A stretch of 64,000 nt of DNA from Actinomyces sp. S6-Spd3 (GTDB lineage Bacteria > Actinomycetota > Actinomycetes > Actinomycetales > Actinomycetaceae), in contig NZ_JRMV01000274.1 in assembly GCF_000758755.1 (NCBI RefSeq), positions 1 through 64,000 of the forward strand, written 5' to 3'. How positions within the stretch are numbered: position 1 is the first letter of the stretch; each line of letters begins with the position of its first letter. The position numbers and the translations under genes are program-made. The notes below the pieces were generated by a model, which worked only from the letters and a program-made list of their open reading frames with translations, ran no database searches and had not been told where the DNA came from. Below, one piece after another: positions 33,830 to 42,709 of this stretch.

Positions 33830-34243
33830 TCAGGCGGGCAGCCAGCCCTTTGCGCGACGGCCAAGATCCTCGAGCAAAGCGCTGGCCTCTTGAGCGCGAT
33901 CAGGTTGAACAAAGAGATGGTCGTGGCGACGGCATGCAATGAAATTCGCGGTAATCGAACGCGCTGCGAGGATCTGTGCAATCGATGCAGTAATGCCGAT
34001 TGCGGCAAGCTCGGTGGAAGAACCCAAGTCGATTCGCGTGTACAGTTCATCGGCATTGATACCTGCTTCACGGGCAATCTCTTGCTCAACGACCACGGTG
34101 TAGCCATCCTCGTCGCGGATCACGGCGAAGAAATCGACCCCCTGAGGAATCTCGTCGACCAGAGAGAAGACATAGGTGCCGCTGGGCTGAGGATCGAGGG
34201 AAGCAAGAACTCGGTCCAAGTCAGTCGTAGAAACATGAGTCAT
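33830..34243 (-). CDS. ACT-domain protein
   Basis: 137 residues made of two ACT-like halves. Typical stretches: YTVVVEQEIAREAGI and the second-half GSSTELAAIGITASIAQILA. Resembles the ACT proteins (CASTOR/DUF2241-like) that bind amino acids. ATG 34243 is chosen (MTHVSTTD); the ribosome site is weak, and a longer start at 34297 is possible. Ligand unknown. Lies between the aldo-keto reductase and DUF4921 genes on the same strand. Confidence 0.75.
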   Translation of the reverse strand: MTHVSTTDLDRVLASLDPQPSGTYVFSLVDEIPQGVDFFAVIRDEDGYTVVVEQEIAREAGINADELYTRIDLGSSTELAAIGITASIAQILAARSITANFIACRRHDHLFVQPDRAQEASALLEDLGRRAKGWLPA

Positions 34244-34329
34244 GTCTTCACGATAGCCCAGCGGCACACCCACAATCTGTGCCTGTCTCATATCCAAAAA
34301 CGATATGAGTTGCGCCTGAAGCGAAAGCG

Positions 34330-35175
34330 CTACATTCGGTCCATCTCATCGGGACGAGGCCCCGTGCGACCTTCCTCCCCGCGATCCAGTTCGTCAATCC
34401 TGCGCATCTGATCCGCGTCCAATTCAAAGCCTGTGATGGCAAAGTTTTCCGCGCGCCGTTCATGCGAGGACGCTTTCGGGAAAGCGACGTCGCCTCGTTG
34501 AATTGCCCAGCGCAGAACAACTTGCGATTCTTGCGCACCGACTTCGCGCGCGATATCGACAATCACGGGATCGGAAAGGACAGCACCGCGTGCCAGGGGA
34601 GCCCAGGCCTCGGTAATGATCCCGTGGCGAGCATTGAAACGGTGTAGCTCACGGTTGGCGAAGTACGGGTGTGATTCGATCTGGTTGATGGAGGGCGGGA
34701 TCTCGCAGCTATTGAGGATTGGCTGGAGGTGGTGGGCCTCGAAATTCGAAACACCGATGGAGCGCACCATTCCTTCGCGGACGAAAGTCTCCATCGCTCG
34801 CCACGTGGGCATAATATCGCCGCCGTAGTGCATGGGAAGAGGCCAGTGGATCAAGAACAAGTCCAAGTAGTCCAGCTGCAGTTCCTCCAAAGAACGCTCG
34901 AGGCTGGCGCGCGCAACATCGGGCTCATGGTTGGGATTGTTGAGCTTCGAGGTCACGAAAATTTCCTCGCGCGCCACGGGGCTGTCCGCGATGGCGCGTC
35001 CAACCTCGGCCTCGTTGCCGTACATTTGTGCGGTGTCGATGTGGCGGTAGCCAAGCTCGAGTGCATCGAGGACTCCGCGAAAAGAGTCCTCGCCGACAAG
35101 CTTGTATGTTCCAAAGCCGAATTGGGGAATGGTATGCCCGGAAATCAAGGGCAAATGCTGAATTATGGGGGCCAT
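34330..35175 (-). CDS. Aldo/keto reductase
   Basis: 281-residue NADPH-dependent reductase of the AKR superfamily, close in layout to 2,5-diketo-gluconate reductases. The catalytic tetrad is visible as D47 (GYRHIDTAQMYGNE), Y52, K77 (EIFVTSKLNN) and H110 (LDLFLIHWPLP). The cofactor-binding C-terminal block is near FPKASSHERRAENF. ATG 35175. It is divergent from a TetR gene, which may regulate it. Substrate unknown. Confidence 0.94.
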   Translation of the reverse strand: MAPIIQHLPLISGHTIPQFGFGTYKLVGEDSFRGVLDALELGYRHIDTAQMYGNEAEVGRAIADSPVAREEIFVTSKLNNPNHEPDVARASLERSLEELQLDYLDLFLIHWPLPMHYGGDIMPTWRAMETFVREGMVRSIGVSNFEAHHLQPILNSCEIPPSINQIESHPYFANRELHRFNARHGIITEAWAPLARGAVLSDPVIVDIAREVGAQESQVVLRWAIQRGDVAFPKASSHERRAENFAITGFELDADQMRRIDELDRGEEGRTGPRPDEMDRM

Positions 35176-35381
35176 GATGAATACTCCAGGGTGAATTCAC
35201 ACGTCATAAGTGCACAAATTTTTATGATCTTAAAGACATGATATGTTCTTCGACCGTTGAAATTACTTTTCATTCCTTTACTAAATGCCGAAGAAACGTC
35301 TAAAACTGTTATTTTGGCTGAGAAAATCAACGAAAAAGTGACTATGCTGTGCCCAGTAATTCTTTAATCATGGAGGTGGCT

Positions 35382-36116
35382 GTGACTAAGAAACGCGCGG
35401 AGGGCGAAAGCAGGGCCCGTGCGCTCACGCGCTCGCGCCTCGTTGACGCAGCAGTGGAAATTCTTGTTGAACGCGGTTTTGCGGGAACAAAAATTGATGA
35501 AGTTGTTGGTCGTGCGGGCTATACCCGCGGCGCATTCTATTCGAACTACTCGAATATGAATGAGCTCCTTGAGGATGCTTTCATCGCATATTCGACGCAA
35601 CTTTTGACCGAGATGACGCAGGCTTTTGATTCAATCGAAGGCCCGCTTGACCTCGATAGCATCGTTGCGACGCTGGAAAGCCTGGCGACTCAGGGGCGCA
35701 CCGCCTACATCCTCCTTATGGAATACCGTCTTTTCCAAATGCGTAACCCCGAGGCAAGCGGCATTCCGGGAAGTCAGCGCAACCAGCTGGCCGATTTTGT
35801 CACCGGCATGCTGGAGTCTGCCCTCGAGCGTATGGGGCGTAAGCCGCTTCTGCCGACGAACATCATGGGCGAGATCCTCTCGATCTTCTACCTCGAGGCT
35901 CTGGGGAGCGTCAATGACTCCGCAGAGGCAAACCAGATCCCGATCCGCAAGGTCGTTGACGTCATTGTCTTCGGCTTCTCGATCCCTAAGGATCAGGATC
36001 CGCAGACTGCTGCTTCCTTTGAGGGCGCCGATCGCGAACAATTCCGCGCCGAGGCATTGGATCCCTCGCGCGAAGGGCTGATTCCTTTGGTGCGCGAGGC
36101 CATCGCAAGGAACTAG
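35382..36116 (+). CDS. TetR-family transcriptional regulator
   Basis: 244 residues. The N-terminal TetR helix-turn-helix is clear: LVDAAVEILVERGFAGTKI, then VVGRAGYTRGAFYSNYSN. The C-terminal ligand-binding domain is long, with a ~25-residue acidic tail. GTG 35382 is preferred because GGAGG (35372-35376) precedes it; GTG 35349 would be longer. Divergent from the aldo-keto reductase across a 206-bp AT-rich gap that should contain its operator; I did not find a clear palindrome. Confidence 0.93.
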   Translation: MTKKRAEGESRARALTRSRLVDAAVEILVERGFAGTKIDEVVGRAGYTRGAFYSNYSNMNELLEDAFIAYSTQLLTEMTQAFDSIEGPLDLDSIVATLESLATQGRTAYILLMEYRLFQMRNPEASGIPGSQRNQLADFVTGMLESALERMGRKPLLPTNIMGEILSIFYLEALGSVNDSAEANQIPIRKVVDVIVFGFSIPKDQDPQTAASFEGADREQFRAEALDPSREGLIPLVREAIARN

Positions 36117-36118
36117 AA

Positions 36119-36145
36119 GAACGCGCTTTAAGCGTTTTTCTTTTT
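36119..36145 (+). terminator. Terminator of the TetR gene
   Basis: Short stem AACGC/GCGTT followed by TTTTCTTTTT. Confidence 0.75.
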
Positions 36146-36155
36146 AGACGATTTG

Positions 36156-36184
36156 TTGGGGGCGTGCGATATGCACGCCCCCAA
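36156..36184. terminator. Second hairpin after TetR
   Basis: 12-bp perfect stem TTGGGGGCGTGC/complement with GATAT loop between convergent genes. Confidence 0.7.
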
Positions 36185-36188
36185 CTAC

Positions 36189-36225
36189 TATTTTGGGCGG
36201 CACCGCGAAGATGCCGCCCAAAATA
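36189..36225 (-). terminator. Terminator of the DUF2510 gene pair
   Basis: 14-bp perfect stem TATTTTGGGCGGCA/complement; the minus-strand 3' side ends in AAAATA/TATTTT, so it works as a bidirectional terminator. Confidence 0.8.
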
Positions 36226-36236
36226 CTCGATCGTCC

Positions 36237-36986
36237 TTACTTCAAATCAGCGGGCCACCAGGACACCGCGGATACTCGGCAGGTCAGAGCCTTCGCCGGA
36301 AGATCAGCTTCTGCCTTGAATTGCTTCGATTCACCCGGATTGATTCCCTCAATCTTTGCTTGGGTTTGCGCAGTATCAGTGGTTCCTTCAAGCGATGAAG
36401 TGATCGTGAGGGTGAGGTTTGACTTCTTCATTGAGCTCGTTGCTTCCTTAGGGCCCTTGTACTTCTTGAGTTCGCCCGAAATCCTCACGTGGTTGCCGTC
36501 AGCTTCGCACTTGACGCTGATGTCCTCCAAGGAGGCTTGTAGCTTGGAGTAATCCTGATTAATAGTGAATGCCTTGACCTTGTTGGGGCAGATTTGCTCT
36601 GCGTATTCGCCCTTCGGATCAACGGTCTTCAACTGTTTGAGGAGGTCTTGGATCTTGCCTGCATCACTGGCAGATGCGGGGGTGACCGAATCGCACCACG
36701 GCTGAACTCGGGCCGCGGCGGCTTTCTGTTGCGTTTCAGTGAGTTGTTGCTCAATCGAGGCTGACTGCGACTGAAGATTACTGGTCTCTGAACTCAGGGA
36801 GCTGACCTTCTGGTAAGCGAGCAGGGCTTGAACCAGTGTGACGACTGCCCAGACCAAGCTGATAGCGCACAGCGCGGCGGTAATTCGCACAACACGCTTC
36901 GGCATCTTCGAAGAGGGAGCCTTCGTTTCCTGCGGCTTCTCGGATTGAGTGGATTCACCTGTTGCCTGGGGATTCATGCTGCTCAC
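36237..36986 (-). CDS. Membrane-anchored hypothetical protein
   Basis: 249 residues. A Lys/Pro/Ser-rich cytoplasmic N-terminus, one helix (ITAALCAISLVWAVVTLVQALLA, about residues 33-55), a coiled-coil segment (SSETSNLQSQSASIEQQLTE) and an extracytoplasmic domain with Cys pairs. GTG 36986 overlaps the preceding stop; ATG 36977 is possible. It shares layout (helix then Gln-rich coil) with the preceding DUF2510 protein, so the two may interact. Function unknown. Confidence 0.75.
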   Translation of the reverse strand: MSSMNPQATGESTQSEKPQETKAPSSKMPKRVVRITAALCAISLVWAVVTLVQALLAYQKVSSLSSETSNLQSQSASIEQQLTETQQKAAAARVQPWCDSVTPASASDAGKIQDLLKQLKTVDPKGEYAEQICPNKVKAFTINQDYSKLQASLEDISVKCEADGNHVRISGELKKYKGPKEATSSMKKSNLTLTITSSLEGTTDTAQTQAKIEGINPGESKQFKAEADLPAKALTCRVSAVSWWPADLK

Positions 36987-37801
36987 TTGCCCGACCCTTC
37001 CAGCTGTTTGTTCAATGCGTCAAGCTTCTTTTGCTGTTCCGCGACACTTTGACGCAGTGGCTGAATTTGAGCGTCAAGGATGGAGGCGCGATCTTGATTG
37101 TGCTGCGCAGAATTCATGAGGGCAAAGCCGGAAACAGTAAAAGCGACCGTCAAAAGCACATACATGACGGTGAGGAACTTTTGCTTACCTGTCCATGCGG
37201 AGGGTTTCTTCGGCTTTGCGGGCTTCGCTGGGCGAGCAGGCGCCATTGGGGCCGCGGGCGCGCCGGGGAAGCCAGATGTGCTGCTCGATCCGTACGCAGG
37301 CTGCGTTGTCGAGGCGTAGGAAGGCCGCGTTGGCGCCGCTGAGTAGCCCGCTTGGGGTGCGCCAGGAACGCTCGCCTGGGGTGCGCCAGTGTAACGAGGC
37401 TGGGGCTGCGCGAGGGGTGCTTGGGCCGGCGCGGGCGCAGGGCGAGCCTGCGCAAAGGGCGCTTGAGGCTGTGCGGAAGAAGGACGTGCCTGTGGCTGCG
37501 CAAACGGCGCCTGAGGCTGCGCGGAAGAAGGACGCGCTTGCGCAAAGGGTGCCTGGGGCTGGGCGCTTGAAGCCTGAGCAGATGGGTACTGTGCTTGTGC
37601 AGAGCCGGTCGTTGAAGCTGATGGGTGAGCGGGCACAGCGCTGTAGGCGGATGACGAGGTCGTTACTCTACCTGCAGGGGTCGTGCCGTTTGTGGCACCG
37701 GTTGCTGCCTGTGTATAGCTGGTCCACTGCGATCCGTCCCACCATCTCAGCTGGGAGGAGTTCGAGGGATCGCGGTACCAACCCGGCTGCGGATTTGTCA
37801 T
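36983..37801 (-). CDS. DUF2510 membrane protein with Pro/Gln repeats
   Basis: 272 residues. The N-terminal DUF2510 domain is PGWYRDPSNSSQLRWWDGSQW. Then a ~150-residue low-complexity cytoplasmic stretch with repeats of SSAQPQAPFAQARP, a basic segment (PAKPAKPKKPSAWTGKQK), one helix (LTVMYVLLTVAFTVSGFAL) and a short C-terminal coil (LRQSVAEQQKKLDALNKQL). ATG 37801. First gene of a two-gene operon. DUF2510 is common in actinobacterial membrane proteins; role unknown. Confidence 0.85.
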   Translation of the reverse strand: MTNPQPGWYRDPSNSSQLRWWDGSQWTSYTQAATGATNGTTPAGRVTTSSSAYSAVPAHPSASTTGSAQAQYPSAQASSAQPQAPFAQARPSSAQPQAPFAQPQARPSSAQPQAPFAQARPAPAPAQAPLAQPQPRYTGAPQASVPGAPQAGYSAAPTRPSYASTTQPAYGSSSTSGFPGAPAAPMAPARPAKPAKPKKPSAWTGKQKFLTVMYVLLTVAFTVSGFALMNSAQHNQDRASILDAQIQPLRQSVAEQQKKLDALNKQLEGSGK

Positions 37802-37960
37802 GGCGGGATCCTTCCTATACGTCGCCCTTTATTGAACGGTAACATGCTGTGCGAATACTGTGAGCATTCTGGACGCGAGAGTGTCTTACTCGCCACTGTA
37901 TCCACTCTTATCTCGCAATATTCTGGGTTTCCTCTCCACTGGAAGCTACCCTTAGTCCTT

Positions 37961-39529
37961 ATGGCCCAATTCCTCGCACAGAACCATCTTCTGACTCTTT
38001 TCCTTGTCGTTGGACTCGGTGCTATTTTAGGGGCGATTCGCGTTGGCCCCTTCCGTTTTGGGGCGGCCGGAGCTCTCTTCGTCGGCCTCCTGGTCTCTGC
38101 ATATAGTCCCGAAGCGGGGCATGGGACTGCAATTATTCAACAAATCGGATTGGCCTTTTTCGTTTACACCGTCGGTATTGCCGCAGGATCGACATTCTTT
38201 GCCGATCTGCGTCGCCAGAGTTCTCTCTTGGGCTCTGCGACCATTATCTGCGTCGTTGGAGCCATCATTGCCTGGGCGGGTGGTCATTTCCTAGGACTGG
38301 GCAAGGGCCTCGTCACCGGGTTGTACACGGGCGCACTAACCGCGGCCCCTGCGCTCGACGCGGCCACACGTGTCAGTGGAAGCGGCGATGCCGCAGTGGG
38401 ATACGCCTTCGGTTATCCCATTGGCGTGATTGTCGGCATCGTCGTCGTCACGATGACAGTGACGCGCAAGTGGATTGGCGAAAAAGACACCCCCTCACTC
38501 GCGGGCGCGGGATTAGACGCGGTAACCGTCCGCGTCGAAAGGGCTGTGGCAACTCGCAAGATCCCCGCCTGGCGAGAAGGACGCGTCCGCATGTCCTACC
38601 TGCAGCGTGAGGGACGTACGCGAGTCTTAATTCCCGGTGAAGAACTGCGCAGGGGAGACCTAGTTGTTCTGGTCGGTGGTTCCTCGGCAATCGCAGAAGT
38701 TGTCGAGCAACTTGGTGTCCAGACCGAGGCGCACCTGGCTGATGATCGCTCGGACGTGGCCTTCGAACGCATCGTCGTCTCCAGCCCAGACGTAGCGGGC
38801 CGATCGATTGCGGAACTCAATATGGCGACCCGCTTCGGTGCGGCTATTACACGAGTTCGACGCGGCGATCTGGACCTGCTCGCCAGCGATGACCTCAAGC
38901 TCAATCTTGGCGATCATGCGGCAGTCGTTGTCCCTCAAGAAGAACTCGACAATGTCCAGAGTTTCCTCGGGGACTCCGAGCGTCGCGTGAGCGAAGTCGA
39001 TGGAATGGCTTTCGGAATCGGCATGGTTTTGGGAATGGCGCTCGGGGCAATTCCATTCCCCATGTTTGGCGGAGCAACCTTCCAGTTGGGCTCAGCTGCT
39101 GGCCCACTCATCGTCGGTATGCTCCTTGGTGCGCTTCGTCGTACGGGTCCGCTGGTATGGACCCTGCCGGCCTCGGCGAACATCACGATCCGTTCCATTG
39201 GCCTCATGCTCTTCTTGGCCGCCCTGGGCCTCAATGCTGGCCCCGCTTTCGTTGAGCTATTGGCCAGCCCCCAAGGGTGGAAGGCCGCTCTCCTTGCGTT
39301 GATCATCGTTGCGGCCTGTTGCGTCGCACAGGCTATCGCGGGCCGCTTCCTTGGCTTGTCTGCGCCTCGTAGTGCGGGTGCTGTCGCTGGGTTCTTGGGA
39401 CAGCCGGCCGTTTTGCAGGCTGCGGATGCGCGCGTTGCTGATGAACGTATCGAGGCTGCATACGCGACACTGTTCGCCTTCGCGATCATCGTCAAAATTT
39501 TCTTGGTGCCATTTATCTGGACACTGTGA
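37961..39529 (+). CDS. AspT/YidE-type transporter with TrkA_C domains
   Basis: 522 residues. Two blocks of about five helices flank a central soluble region with two TrkA_C (RCK-C-like) domains (near GEELRRGDLVVLVGG and the following SSPDVAGRSIAELNM). This is the aspartate:alanine antiporter/YidE family. ATG 37961 was chosen since it starts right before the first helix; earlier in-frame codons add an unlikely leader. It has little ribosome-site sequence, so leaderless translation is possible. Substrate unknown, probably a carboxylate or amino acid. Confidence 0.87.
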   Translation: MAQFLAQNHLLTLFLVVGLGAILGAIRVGPFRFGAAGALFVGLLVSAYSPEAGHGTAIIQQIGLAFFVYTVGIAAGSTFFADLRRQSSLLGSATIICVVGAIIAWAGGHFLGLGKGLVTGLYTGALTAAPALDAATRVSGSGDAAVGYAFGYPIGVIVGIVVVTMTVTRKWIGEKDTPSLAGAGLDAVTVRVERAVATRKIPAWREGRVRMSYLQREGRTRVLIPGEELRRGDLVVLVGGSSAIAEVVEQLGVQTEAHLADDRSDVAFERIVVSSPDVAGRSIAELNMATRFGAAITRVRRGDLDLLASDDLKLNLGDHAAVVVPQEELDNVQSFLGDSERRVSEVDGMAFGIGMVLGMALGAIPFPMFGGATFQLGSAAGPLIVGMLLGALRRTGPLVWTLPASANITIRSIGLMLFLAALGLNAGPAFVELLASPQGWKAALLALIIVAACCVAQAIAGRFLGLSAPRSAGAVAGFLGQPAVLQAADARVADERIEAAYATLFAFAIIVKIFLVPFIWTL

Positions 39530-39544
39530 GCTAAGGAGTAATTC

Positions 39545-40057
39545 ATGGCAACACCGGATTTTGTTCTGGAACTACGTCGGCACGTGGGGCACTCCATGCT
39601 CTGGCTTTCAGGCTGTACCGCTGTCGTCTTACGAGGCCGTGATGGAGCTGCGATTAATTGGCAGGCTCCCATCGACCCCGCTTCCGTCGAGATCTTGGTC
39701 GTCCAACGCGCGGATAATCATCAGTGGACCCCGGTGACCGGGATTATCGATCCGGGCGAGGAACCTGCTTGGGCAGCGCTTCGTGAGATTCTCGAAGAGA
39801 CGGCTTGCAAGGCGCGTGCACAGCGTCTGATCAACGTCGAAGTCGTAGGCCCCGTGATCTATGAGAATGGGGATCAAACGACCTATCTTGACCTAGCATT
39901 CGCATGTGAGTGGGAGGACGGAGACCCCTTCCCGGCCGATGGGGAAAATACTCAAGCTGCTTTTGTTCGGGGCGATGAACTTCCACCGATGAATGAACGC
40001 TTCAGGCGCACGATTGCGCGCGCGCTGAGCGGCGAGCTTGCTGCTTCCTTTAACTAA
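39545..40057 (+). CDS. Nudix hydrolase
   Basis: 170 residues. Nudix box GIIDPGEEPAWAALREILEET near residue 60-80 (G x5 E x7 REILEE). AAGGAG precedes ATG 39545, 15 nt after the transporter stop, so the two are probably cotranscribed. Substrate of this Nudix member cannot be predicted. Confidence 0.93.
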   Translation: MATPDFVLELRRHVGHSMLWLSGCTAVVLRGRDGAAINWQAPIDPASVEILVVQRADNHQWTPVTGIIDPGEEPAWAALREILEETACKARAQRLINVEVVGPVIYENGDQTTYLDLAFACEWEDGDPFPADGENTQAAFVRGDELPPMNERFRRTIARALSGELAASFN

Positions 40058-40068
40058 GACATGAAAAG

Positions 40069-40102
40069 GTGGTGCCCGGGTGAGAATTCACCCGGGCACC
40101 AC
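40069..40102. terminator. Bidirectional terminator between convergent genes
   Basis: 15-bp perfect stem GTGGTGCCCGGGTGA / complement with GAAT loop between the Nudix gene and the M18 gene. Confidence 0.85.
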
Positions 40103-40116
40103 GGCATGTCAATCAA

Positions 40117-41427
40117 TCAGGCGCCAAGCCAGTAGGCAGCCAACACCTTACGAAGATCAAGAAGATCTTGGACATGGCTCATCTCGCGAGCCGAGTGCAT
40201 GGAGAGCAATCCAACACCCACATCAACGGTCTCGATACCCAGACGCGTTGCGGTGATTGGGCCAATCGTTGTTCCGCAGGGTGAGGCGTTATTTGACACG
40301 AAGTCCTGTGAAGAGGCTCCTGCACGTTTGCATGCACGCTTCCACAAGGCGATACCCACACCGTTTGTTGCGTAACGCTGCTTAGCGTTGATCTTGAGGA
40401 CCGGGCCGCGGCCCATGACCGGGTGATGCGAAGGGTCGTGGACCTCCGGGTAATTCGGGTGCACCGAGTGCGCCGCGTCCGCGCTCACACACGTAGACGA
40501 AGCAATCATGCGTGCATAGCCGTCTTCATCACGCCCGAGCGCCCAAGCAGTGCGACGCAAAACGTCTTCGAGGATCGGGCCGGCCGCGCCTGTGCGCGAT
40601 TCGGAACCAACTTCTTCATGGTCGAAACACGACAAGACAATAATGTCTCCGCCTTCAGGAATGCCCATCCCTGCGATATCTTCAAGTGCCGCCAGTGCTG
40701 GATGGACCGAAGAGAGATTGTCCTGACGTCCAGCGGCAACAAATTGTGCCTCCGAGCCAAAGGTCGCGGGGCCCTGTGAGGGAGTACAGATCAGATCGAA
40801 GGAAACGACCTCGTTTGCGTTTTCCAGACCAGCAGCACGGGCGATGGTGTCCATCAGCGAGGCATCGGGGCTGTCGACCGTCCACACGGGGTGCAAGTGC
40901 TTCTGGGGATCGAGGTGCAAAGACTCGTTGACGCCTCGGTTGAGGTGGATTGCCAGCTGCGGAATGCGTGCCAGTGGCGCTGTGCGGACCAGGATTTCTT
41001 CTCCCGAGGCCATGATCAGTCGACCCGCAACGCATAGTTCGCGATCGAGCCAGGAATTCATGATCATTCCGCCGTAGACTTCGACCTCGATCTGCCCCCA
41101 GCCATCGCTTGTTGTGGTCTGGGGTGAGGGCTTAAGCGTGAAAGCGGGGGAGTCTGTGTGTGCACCGACAATTCGGAAACCGGTTGAGTCGGTGACGTTT
41201 TGGGGAACCATCCATGCCATGACGGCTCCGCCGCGAACCATGACATGCCCGCCGGGGCTTGCATCCCAGGGTTCTGTTTCGCTTTGGCGGGTGAAGCCTG
41301 CGTCTTCGAGGCGCTGAGCGACGAGGGAAGCCGCGTGATAGGGCGTGGGGGAATCAGCTAGAAAATGGAGATAATCGAGAGTATTAGAGTCGAGTTCTGG
41401 ATTTTTAGACTCAAGTCGTGGTGTCAT
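40117..41427 (-). CDS. M18-family aspartyl aminopeptidase
   Basis: 436-residue cytoplasmic metallo-aminopeptidase that removes N-terminal acidic residues. Metal-ligand motifs: VGAHTDSPAF (His/Asp), SCFDHEEVGSESRTGA (catalytic Glu-Glu) and the C-terminal SMHSAREM (His). Usual family length. ATG 41427 with AGG just upstream. Single gene with its own terminator; divergent from MarR. Confidence 0.95.
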   Translation of the reverse strand: MTPRLESKNPELDSNTLDYLHFLADSPTPYHAASLVAQRLEDAGFTRQSETEPWDASPGGHVMVRGGAVMAWMVPQNVTDSTGFRIVGAHTDSPAFTLKPSPQTTTSDGWGQIEVEVYGGMIMNSWLDRELCVAGRLIMASGEEILVRTAPLARIPQLAIHLNRGVNESLHLDPQKHLHPVWTVDSPDASLMDTIARAAGLENANEVVSFDLICTPSQGPATFGSEAQFVAAGRQDNLSSVHPALAALEDIAGMGIPEGGDIIVLSCFDHEEVGSESRTGAAGPILEDVLRRTAWALGRDEDGYARMIASSTCVSADAAHSVHPNYPEVHDPSHHPVMGRGPVLKINAKQRYATNGVGIALWKRACKRAGASSQDFVSNNASPCGTTIGPITATRLGIETVDVGVGLLSMHSAREMSHVQDLLDLRKVLAAYWLGA

Positions 41428-41688
41428 ACCTGCATTTTACGCTGCACATTTTATTCAGGAGTGGGTGGACATATGTGCAGCGGTACTTTTTCGCTCACAT
41501 GTATTGAGCCGCGCTTTGTTTCAGTAAATGCGGGATGACACTAAAACAACTTTGTTCAAGTATTTAGATGCAATTGTTGTCAGATCATATTAGTTCGTAA
41601 TAATTCGATGAAAATCCGTCCGGTTTATTTGCGCATTTGCGCAGGTCAGGGGCTAGTTTTATTCCTCTGAGACTGATAAATTAAAAGG

Positions 41689-42147
41689 GTGATTACTCAA
41701 AGCAATGAGACTCTCCTCGATGAGAGCGAAGCTGAGCTTTGGCACGCGTGGAGTTCTGTTACGCGTGCTGTTCAGAGCGCCTTGGGTTCCGAAATTAGCA
41801 AGAGCGCTCCTTTGGCTTTAATCGAGTTTGAAATGCTCGATGAGCTTGCTAATGGAGAACAACCTATGCGTTCTGGAGAGCTTGGGGCTCTTGTCTCGTT
41901 AACGCGCTCTGGAACCAGCCGCGCGATCTCCCGTCTTGTCGCTAAGGGCTTCATCAGTAAAGAAGGATCGTCAACGGATCGACGCTCCGTTCTTGTGTGC
42001 CTCACCCCCGAGGGGCGCAAGGCCTACGAGGCCGCTAATAGTGTCTTCGCAAACGCAGTCCGCAGCGGGCTTCTCAGTGCGGTAGACGGCAATGACCGCG
42101 ACACCTTACTGAGAATCCTGAACGTCATCTCCGACACGATTCTCTAA
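41689..42147 (+). CDS. MarR-family transcriptional regulator
   Basis: 152 residues with a winged helix-turn-helix: LIEFEMLDELANGEQPMRSGE, then VSLTRSGTSRAISRLVAKGF and the wing SSTDRRSVLVCLTPEG. GTG 41689 is probably translated from a leaderless message because no spaced ribosome site precedes it. Target genes unknown; the divergent M18 gene is one candidate. Followed by a terminator. Confidence 0.92.
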   Translation: MITQSNETLLDESEAELWHAWSSVTRAVQSALGSEISKSAPLALIEFEMLDELANGEQPMRSGELGALVSLTRSGTSRAISRLVAKGFISKEGSSTDRRSVLVCLTPEGRKAYEAANSVFANAVRSGLLSAVDGNDRDTLLRILNVISDTIL

Positions 42148-42154
42148 AAGAAAA

Positions 42155-42178
42155 GTGGGGCAGCGTAAGCTGCCCCAC
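42155..42178 (+). terminator. Terminator of the MarR gene
   Basis: 10-bp stem GTGGGGCAGC/GCTGCCCCAC with GTAA loop. Confidence 0.8.
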
Positions 42179-42200
42179 CCCACATTCTGGGTCTACACGG

Positions 42201-42641
42201 TTAGAACGACTTCCTGTAGACGTTGGTTTCGCGCTGAAGGAAACCAACCCGACGGTAGAGGCGGTTCGCCGCCTCTCGCGTCGGCCGGGATGTCAGATCG
42301 ACTGTCCGAGCCCCCAACGCCTTGGCGTGGTCCACTGCGGCTTCCACAAGACTTTGGCCAACGCCCTGTCCGCGCACGGCCTGATCTGTCACAACATCTT
42401 CAATCCACGCGCGCCTTCCCGTTGGAATGTCAAAGACGACCAGGGACAGCATGCCCATGATCTTCTCCTCATCATCAACGGCACACACCAGGTGCAGGCA
42501 CTCTTGGTCAAAAAGCTCCTCAATCTGCTCCACGGACAAGGGTTGTGCGGAGGAGGACAGCTGCGGAAGCAAACGGTCGAAAGCCTCGTGAACCTGATCG
42601 TGAGAAGAATCGGGAAGCGTATTCAGGATCTCGATACGCAT
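42201..42641 (-). CDS. GNAT-family N-acetyltransferase
   Basis: 146 residues. Acetyl-CoA-binding motif A is VVTDQAVRGQGVGQSLVEAA (pyrophosphate loop RGQGVG), and the C-terminal motif B is RLYRRVGFLQRETNVYRKSF. ATG 42641 follows AAGGAG with good spacing. Substrate unknown. Confidence 0.94.
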   Translation of the reverse strand: MRIEILNTLPDSSHDQVHEAFDRLLPQLSSSAQPLSVEQIEELFDQECLHLVCAVDDEEKIMGMLSLVVFDIPTGRRAWIEDVVTDQAVRGQGVGQSLVEAAVDHAKALGARTVDLTSRPTREAANRLYRRVGFLQRETNVYRKSF

Positions 42642-42709
42642 GGGTGCTCCTTATTTGGTGCGTGAACAATGGCCAAAGTTATGCCATTGAGGATAGCGCG
42701 AGCACTCCT

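Noticed and set aside
41428-41688. Gene in the gap between M18 and MarR
   Set aside because: AT-rich 261-base divergent promoter region without an ORF that has a ribosome site.
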